A stretch of 10,440 nucleotides of DNA, taken from the NCBI GenBank assembly GCA_964637655.1, contig CAZWUZ010000126.1, positions 1 through 10,440 on the forward strand, read 5' to 3'. Below, piece by piece: positions 7,052 through 10,440 of the stretch. Below the pieces are notes generated by a model that had not been told where the DNA came from, did no database searches, and saw only the letters and a program-made list of their open reading frames with translations. Source of the DNA: CAZWUZ01 sp964637655 [NCBI: uncultured bacterium] (GTDB lineage Bacteria; DAOPZR01). Numbering within the stretch: the first letter of the stretch is position 1; each line of letters opens with the position of its first letter. Both the position numbers and the translations under genes were made by a program.

Positions 7052-7810
7052 ATGGTACGGATACTGACGGGACTGGCGGTGCTGCTGCTGACGGCCGGGG
7101 CGGCGGTGGCGGAATCGCCGACGCTCGAACTGGATGCGCGCTACTGGCTGACCAACCTGACCATGAAGGCGAAAGTGACGCAGAACGGGGTGGGCACGGA
7201 CATCAACTTCGTCGATCAACTCGGGCTTGGCGACGAGAATTTCGCCGATGTGCGCCTGCTCTGGTATACCGGCCCGGAAAGCAGCATCCGGCTTGCCTAC
7301 AACAAGATCGGGTTTGACGGCAGCCGGAATATCACCGAGCAACTGGTGTTTGACGGAAAAACCTACACCATCAATACGCCGGTCAGCACCAGTGTTGACG
7401 TGGAAAACTACCGGCTCGGGTGGACCTGGCAGTTCGTGCAGGCGGACGAAGGCCGGTTCCGTTTCGGGACCGTGCTGGAACTGAAGGGCTTTGTGGTTGA
7501 TGCCCGCCTGGCGGCACCGGCCCTCAACATCAATGAGGCGGACAAGGTGGCGGGCGCCCTGCCGACGGTGGGACTGGCCGCCAACTGGCAGGTCCATCCC
7601 ATGGTCGACCTGTTCGGCGAAATCGGCGGTATTTCCGCCGGCAGCTACGGCTACTTTCTCGATGGCGAAGCAGGGGTGAAGTTCGTCCCGGTCGAGAATT
7701 TCAGCATCATCGGCGGCTACCGTGTATTCGACCTGAAGGCGGAAAACAACAACGACTACGCGCGCCTGAAGTTCGCGGGTCCGTTTGTCGGCGCTACTGC
7801 CTGGTTCTGA
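7052..7810 (+). CDS. Predicted outer-membrane beta-barrel protein, function unknown
   Basis: A 252-residue secreted protein. Residues 1-20 form a signal peptide: Arg3, a hydrophobic run LAVLLLTAG and an AVA cleavage site before Glu21. The mature part shows short alternating hydrophobic/polar stretches with many aromatic residues (LDARYWLTNL, ADVRLLWY, YRLGWTWQF, FSIIGGYRVFDL) separated by Gly/Asn/Asp-rich turns, and ends in Trp-Phe, as expected for a barrel inserted by the BAM machinery. Its size would suit an eight- to ten-stranded barrel; this is inference. I cannot name a family or substrate. The start is fixed by GGAGG at 7041-7045 and by the signal peptide. It follows the Ehr operon on the same strand but has its own promoter, so a functional link with the complex is not shown. 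It converges with the lipoprotein gene. Confidence 0.8.
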   Translation: MVRILTGLAVLLLTAGAAVAESPTLELDARYWLTNLTMKAKVTQNGVGTDINFVDQLGLGDENFADVRLLWYTGPESSIRLAYNKIGFDGSRNITEQLVFDGKTYTINTPVSTSVDVENYRLGWTWQFVQADEGRFRFGTVLELKGFVVDARLAAPALNINEADKVAGALPTVGLAANWQVHPMVDLFGEIGGISAGSYGYFLDGEAGVKFVPVENFSIIGGYRVFDLKAENNNDYARLKFAGPFVGATAWF

Positions 7811-7817
7811 CGGAAGT

Positions 7818-7856
7818 CAACCGGCGGCACCGGGCGGCGCTGTTCCGGTTGCCCGG
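7818..7856. terminator. Possible hairpin region between convergent genes
   Basis: The convergent spacer holds two overlapping, mutually exclusive inverted repeats: CAACCGG (7818-7824) with CCGGTTG (7845-7851), and CCGGGC (7830-7835) with GCCCGG (7851-7856). Neither is followed by a T-run on either strand, so this is not a canonical intrinsic terminator. It is the only candidate for ending the two facing transcripts. Confidence 0.3.
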
Positions 7857-7863
7857 CGTCGTG

Positions 7864-7889
7864 ACGGTCAGGCCGGTACGGTCAGGCCG
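7864..7889. repeat. 12-base direct repeat at the 3' end of the lipoprotein gene
   Basis: ACGGTCAGGCCG occurs at 7864-7875 and again at 7878-7889, offset by 14 bases. The pair spans the C-terminal codons and the stop of the minus-strand lipoprotein gene. The same bases are read in two frames: the distal copy codes Gly-Leu-Thr-Val and the proximal one supplies the TGA stop. This looks like a small tandem duplication. Confidence 0.7.
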
Positions 7890-8803
7890 AACGCGGCCGC
7901 CTTTTCCCGGTTGTAGACCATGCGCGTCTGCGGGTGCGGAACGATGGGAATGGCGGCAGGCGGGGTGCCGGCAAGAATCTGCCGCGCCAGCCCGGCCGCA
8001 TCGTACCCGCATTGCCGGAAATCGATGAGCAGCGAGGCGACCGCCTCATTCTGTGTTTCGTCAAGAAAACCGAACAGCGGTTTGCGTGACTGACGCGCGG
8101 CGGCAATAACGCCGGCCATGCCGGCCCCGACGCAGTTGTCGGCAATCTGGCAGACCGCGTCGATATCGCGACTGCAGAGCGCGGTGGCCGCATCGGCAAT
8201 CTCCGCCGAGGTGCTGACCGGGACGCTGACGAGGGTCAACCCGGCGGCGCGGCAGGCGGTGTCGAGCGCGTCGCGGTAGGAGACGGAATTGACCTCGGTG
8301 GGGACGAAGAGTGTGCCCAGCGTGCGACATTCCGGCATGACCCGGCGGATGGCGGCGACCATCGGGGCCATGTCGACCATGCTGCAGATGCCGGTGATAT
8401 TCGGCTGATGGTCAGTGAAGGTGCGGCCTGCCCCCGCTGCCAGCGGCGTGGCGGAATTGGTAAAGACCACGGGCGTCGACGTAATGCGCTGCGTTGCCGC
8501 CTGCAGGGCGGGCGTTGACGAAATGAAAATCAGGTCGTAGCCGGCGGCATCAGCGGCGGTGACCATGGTGGTGAGCGTCGCCATGTCACCCTGCGCATTG
8601 CTGACCGTGAGCGTATAGTCGCGGTCGCGCACCATGCCGGCGGCAGTCAACCCGTCGCTGACCCCGGCCAGGGCGGCTTCGGTGAGCGGATTGTCCGACA
8701 GCCCGATGAAACAGAATTTTTTTGACCCGGGCATACCGGTCCCGGCGGGCGTGCCGCAGGCGGCGAGCAGCAGCAGGAACAGCAGCGGGATGAACCGGCG
8801 CAT
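7868..8803 (-). CDS. ABC-transporter substrate-binding-like lipoprotein (TrpX-type family), solitary
   Basis: A 311-residue exported lipoprotein. The N-terminus MRRFIPLLFLLLLAACG has a lipobox LAAC, so Cys16 would be lipidated; Gly at +2 gives no Asp retention signal, so sorting to the outer membrane is possible. The mature part has the two-lobe periplasmic-binding pattern typical of the ABC_sub_bind family (Pfam PF04392): FCFIGLSDNPLTEAALAG at the start, DLIFISSTPALQAATQ, TPVVFTNSATPLAAG, MPECRTLGTLFVPTEVNS, IDAVCQIADNCV, KPLFGFLDETQNEA and a C-terminal ARQILAGTPPAAIPI segment. Family members bind small molecules, in known cases aromatic amino acids, but the ligand here cannot be read. GGAGA lies a few bases before the ATG. 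No permease or ATPase gene is adjacent, unlike typical trpXYZ-like operons, so it may serve a distant transporter or a sensor. Family call is by pattern, without a search. Confidence 0.82.
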   Translation of the reverse strand: MRRFIPLLFLLLLAACGTPAGTGMPGSKKFCFIGLSDNPLTEAALAGVSDGLTAAGMVRDRDYTLTVSNAQGDMATLTTMVTAADAAGYDLIFISSTPALQAATQRITSTPVVFTNSATPLAAGAGRTFTDHQPNITGICSMVDMAPMVAAIRRVMPECRTLGTLFVPTEVNSVSYRDALDTACRAAGLTLVSVPVSTSAEIADAATALCSRDIDAVCQIADNCVGAGMAGVIAAARQSRKPLFGFLDETQNEAVASLLIDFRQCGYDAAGLARQILAGTPPAAIPIVPHPQTRMVYNREKAAAFGLTVPA

Positions 8804-8838
8804 GGGAATCTCCGTGGCCGGTAGAGGCCGGCGCGGGC

Positions 8839-8867
8839 AGCATACCAGCGGCGGGAGGGCGGGTCAA
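8839..8867 (-). promoter_or_regulatory. Promoter for the lipoprotein gene (extended -10)
   Basis: On the minus strand TTGACC (8862-8867) and TATGCT (8839-8844) are 17 bases apart, and a TGG just before the -10 makes an extended -10 motif. The predicted start near 8832 gives a leader of about 28 bases with a GGAGA ribosome site. The -35 lies back-to-back with the mnmG promoter region. Confidence 0.65.
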
Positions 8868-8887
8868 CTGCCGGCTGCCGCCGATTC

Positions 8888-8896
8888 TGCTATACT
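8888..8896 (+). promoter_or_regulatory. Extended -10 promoter for mnmG, probably leaderless
   Basis: TGCTATACT matches the extended -10 form TGnTATAAT with one mismatch. I find no good -35 hexamer at 16-18 bases, which extended -10 promoters can tolerate. A start six to eight bases downstream falls at about 8902-8904, directly before the ATG at 8905. There is no Shine-Dalgarno upstream of that ATG. Confidence 0.6.
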
Positions 8897-8904
8897 TGGC
8901 GCCT

Positions 8905-10440
8905 ATGGCACAGGACTTCGACATTATTGTGGTCGGTGGCGGACACGCGGGCTACGAGGCGGCACAGGCGGCGGCGAAACTCGGCGCGCGGACGCTGCTG
9001 GTGGCACTCGACCTCACGAAACTGGGTGAACTGTCGTGCAACCCTGCCGTCGGCGGACTGGCCAAGGGGCAGATGGTGCGCGAAATCGACGCGCTGGGCG
9101 GCCTGATCGGGAAACTCGCCGACCGCAGCGGCATCCAGTTCCGCACGCTCAACCGCGGCAAGGGGCCGGCGGTGCGCGCCACGCGCACGCAGAACGACCG
9201 CACCCGTTTCGTGCAGGAGACGATTGCCGCGCTGGCAGCGACGGAAAATCTGACGTTGCAGGCCGGAGAGGTGACGGGTATTACCGTCGACCGCGGTGCG
9301 GCGCGCGGCGTGGTGCTGCGCGACGGTACGAGCATCAGCAGTCGCGCGGTGATTCTCGCCTGCGGGACGTTTCTCAACGGGCTTATCCATATCGGCATGG
9401 AGAGTTTTCCGGCAGGAAGGATGGGGGAACCGGCCGCCTGCGGATTGACGGAATGTCTGCAGGGGCTGGGCATACGCAGCGCGCGACTCAAGACGGGAAC
9501 CCCGGCACGACTCAACCGGCATACCATCGATTATGCGGTGATGGTCGAACAGCGGGGAGAAGTACCGCCGCCATTCTTTTCGCTGGAGAGTACGCAGGTG
9601 CTGCTGCCGCAGGTCTCCTGTTTTCTGACCCATACCACGGAAGCAACGCACAGGATTATCAGGGAGAATCTTGACCGTTCGCCGCTGTTCAGCGGGAAGA
9701 TACAAGGCACTGGTCCGAGATATTGCCCGTCAATCGAAGATAAAGTGGTAAGATTCTCGCAAAACCTTACACATCAGGTATTTATAGAACCGGAAGGAAT
9801 TAATTCACATCTGGTTTACCTGAACGGGGTGTCAAGTTCATTGCCAAAAGACGTGCAGGAAGCGATGATTCCGTCGATTACCGGACTGGAAAAGGCAAAG
9901 ATAGAGCAGTATGCCTATGCGATAGAATATGATTTTTTTCCACCGGTACAATTGCTGCACACCCTTGAGTCGAAGATTGTTGAAAATCTGTATTGTGCCG
10001 GGCAGATCAATGGGACATCAGGATATGAGGAAGCAGCGGCACAGGGGCTGGTTGCCGGGGTGAATGCCGCGCGGAAAATTGACGGGAAGGGCGAATGGAT
10101 CCTTTCCCGTGAGGAAGCGTATATCGGGGTGTTGATCGATGACCTCGTAAGCAGGGGGACTGAAGAACCATACCGTATGTTTACTTCGCGGGCTGAACAT
10201 CGCCTTACCTTGCGCGATGACAACGCGTATTTCCGCCTGACTGATATTGGGCATGTGTTGGGGATGGTTGGCGAGGAAAGAATAAGAGCAGTGCAAAAAA
10301 TGAAAGAACTGTCAGACACGACCATCAGGTACATGCGCGCAACCAGGGTTGACAGTACGATGCAGGAAGCACTCTGCAAGGCATGGGGCAGAAAAGAACA
10401 GGTCAAGGGTATGCTGCTTTATGATGTTGCTAAGCGTGCT
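8905..10440 (+). CDS. mnmG: MnmG (GidA), tRNA uridine-5-carboxymethylaminomethyl modification enzyme (3' end missing)
   Basis: FAD-dependent subunit that, with the GTPase MnmE, modifies the wobble uridine (position 34) of certain tRNAs. The first 512 residues are visible; the family is usually about 620-630 long, so the C-terminal MnmE/tRNA-binding part is outside the window. Seen: the FAD dinucleotide motif GGGHAG (residues 11-16), SCNPAVGGLAKGQ with Cys45 (equivalent of the E. coli active-site Cys47), ACGTFLNG, RLKTGTPARL, GPRYCPSIEDK with Cys274 (equivalent of Cys277), YLNGVSSSLP, AGQINGTSGYEEAAAQG and YRMFTSRAEHRL. The start at 8905 fits the family N-terminus. Base composition and codon use change sharply inside the gene near base 9700, yet the conserved motifs run on unbroken. 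Other in-frame starts upstream add nothing that looks like MnmG. Confidence 0.97.
   Translation, partial: MAQDFDIIVVGGGHAGYEAAQAAAKLGARTLLVALDLTKLGELSCNPAVGGLAKGQMVREIDALGGLIGKLADRSGIQFRTLNRGKGPAVRATRTQNDRTRFVQETIAALAATENLTLQAGEVTGITVDRGAARGVVLRDGTSISSRAVILACGTFLNGLIHIGMESFPAGRMGEPAACGLTECLQGLGIRSARLKTGTPARLNRHTIDYAVMVEQRGEVPPPFFSLESTQVLLPQVSCFLTHTTEATHRIIRENLDRSPLFSGKIQGTGPRYCPSIEDKVVRFSQNLTHQVFIEPEGINSHLVYLNGVSSSLPKDVQEAMIPSITGLEKAKIEQYAYAIEYDFFPPVQLLHTLESKIVENLYCAGQINGTSGYEEAAAQGLVAGVNAARKIDGKGEWILSREEAYIGVLIDDLVSRGTEEPYRMFTSRAEHRLTLRDDNAYFRLTDIGHVLGMVGEERIRAVQKMKELSDTTIRYMRATRVDSTMQEALCKAWGRKEQVKGMLLYDVAKRA

Noticed and set aside
8816-8836. GGCCGG repeat around 8816-8832 as a structured operator or hairpin
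   Set aside because: The two copies are short self-complementary GC words with a six-base gap; too common in this GC-rich sequence to support a call.
8626-9674. Overlapping plus-strand open frames around the lipoprotein and mnmG starts
   Set aside because: Out of frame with the clear lipoprotein and MnmG proteins; Arg/Gly/Ala-rich shadows.
9915-10406. 163-residue open frame on the minus strand
   Set aside because: It is antisense to conserved mnmG sequence with no recognisable domain.
1-10440. CRISPR arrays, tRNA or rRNA genes, insertion sequences, origin DnaA boxes
   Set aside because: I saw no regular spaced repeats, cloverleaf genes, transposase motifs or clusters of DnaA-box-like sequence, although mnmG often lies near the origin.

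Overview
The window is a high-GC, densely coding stretch from a Gram-negative bacterium: it encodes a signal-peptide-bearing predicted outer-membrane beta-barrel and a lipoprotein with a clear lipobox. The lineage cannot be fixed from the sequence. The MnmG protein does not look like the enterobacterial type (it has an NGLIHIG-like segment and a TQNDR motif), so I would not assume a gammaproteobacterium.

Bases 1-6983 (+) are one tightly packed operon of six genes, the first cut off by the left edge. They encode a membrane complex related to formate hydrogenlyase, hydrogenase-4 and complex I: an HyfB-like antiporter subunit, an HyfC/NuoH-like subunit, an HyfE-like subunit, an HyfF-like antiporter subunit, an HyfG-like (NuoC+NuoD) catalytic-arm subunit, and a single protein joining an HyfH/NuoI-like two-cluster ferredoxin to an HyfI/NuoB-like small subunit. 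The large subunit has lost all four cysteines that hold the [NiFe] centre and has no C-terminal maturation extension. The small subunit keeps its iron-sulfur cysteines. This is the signature of the poorly understood Ehr (energy-converting hydrogenase related) complexes. The likely picture is an electron wire from a soluble donor through [4Fe-4S] clusters to an unknown acceptor site, coupled to ion movement through two antiporter-like subunits and an HyfC/HyfE membrane base. Its substrate is unknown and it should not be called a hydrogenase.

Bases 6984-7810 (+) hold a near-consensus sigma70-type promoter and a 252-residue predicted outer-membrane beta-barrel protein of unknown function. A short GC-rich convergent spacer (7811-7867) follows.

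Bases 7868-8803 (-) encode a solitary lipoprotein of the ABC-transporter substrate-binding family (TrpX-like), with no permease or ATPase gene beside it. The 101-base divergent spacer 8804-8904 carries back-to-back promoters, each with an extended -10 motif. The one for mnmG would start transcription almost at the ATG.

Bases 8905-10440 (+) are the first 512 codons of mnmG (gidA), a tRNA-modification gene often found near the chromosome origin; it runs off the right edge. Base composition drops inside this conserved reading frame from roughly 65-70% GC to about 49% after about base 9700, with a switch to ATA and AGA codons, suggesting a mosaic gene or a compositional boundary.

I see no tRNA, rRNA, CRISPR array or insertion sequence, and no gene-free stretch longer than about 100 bases.
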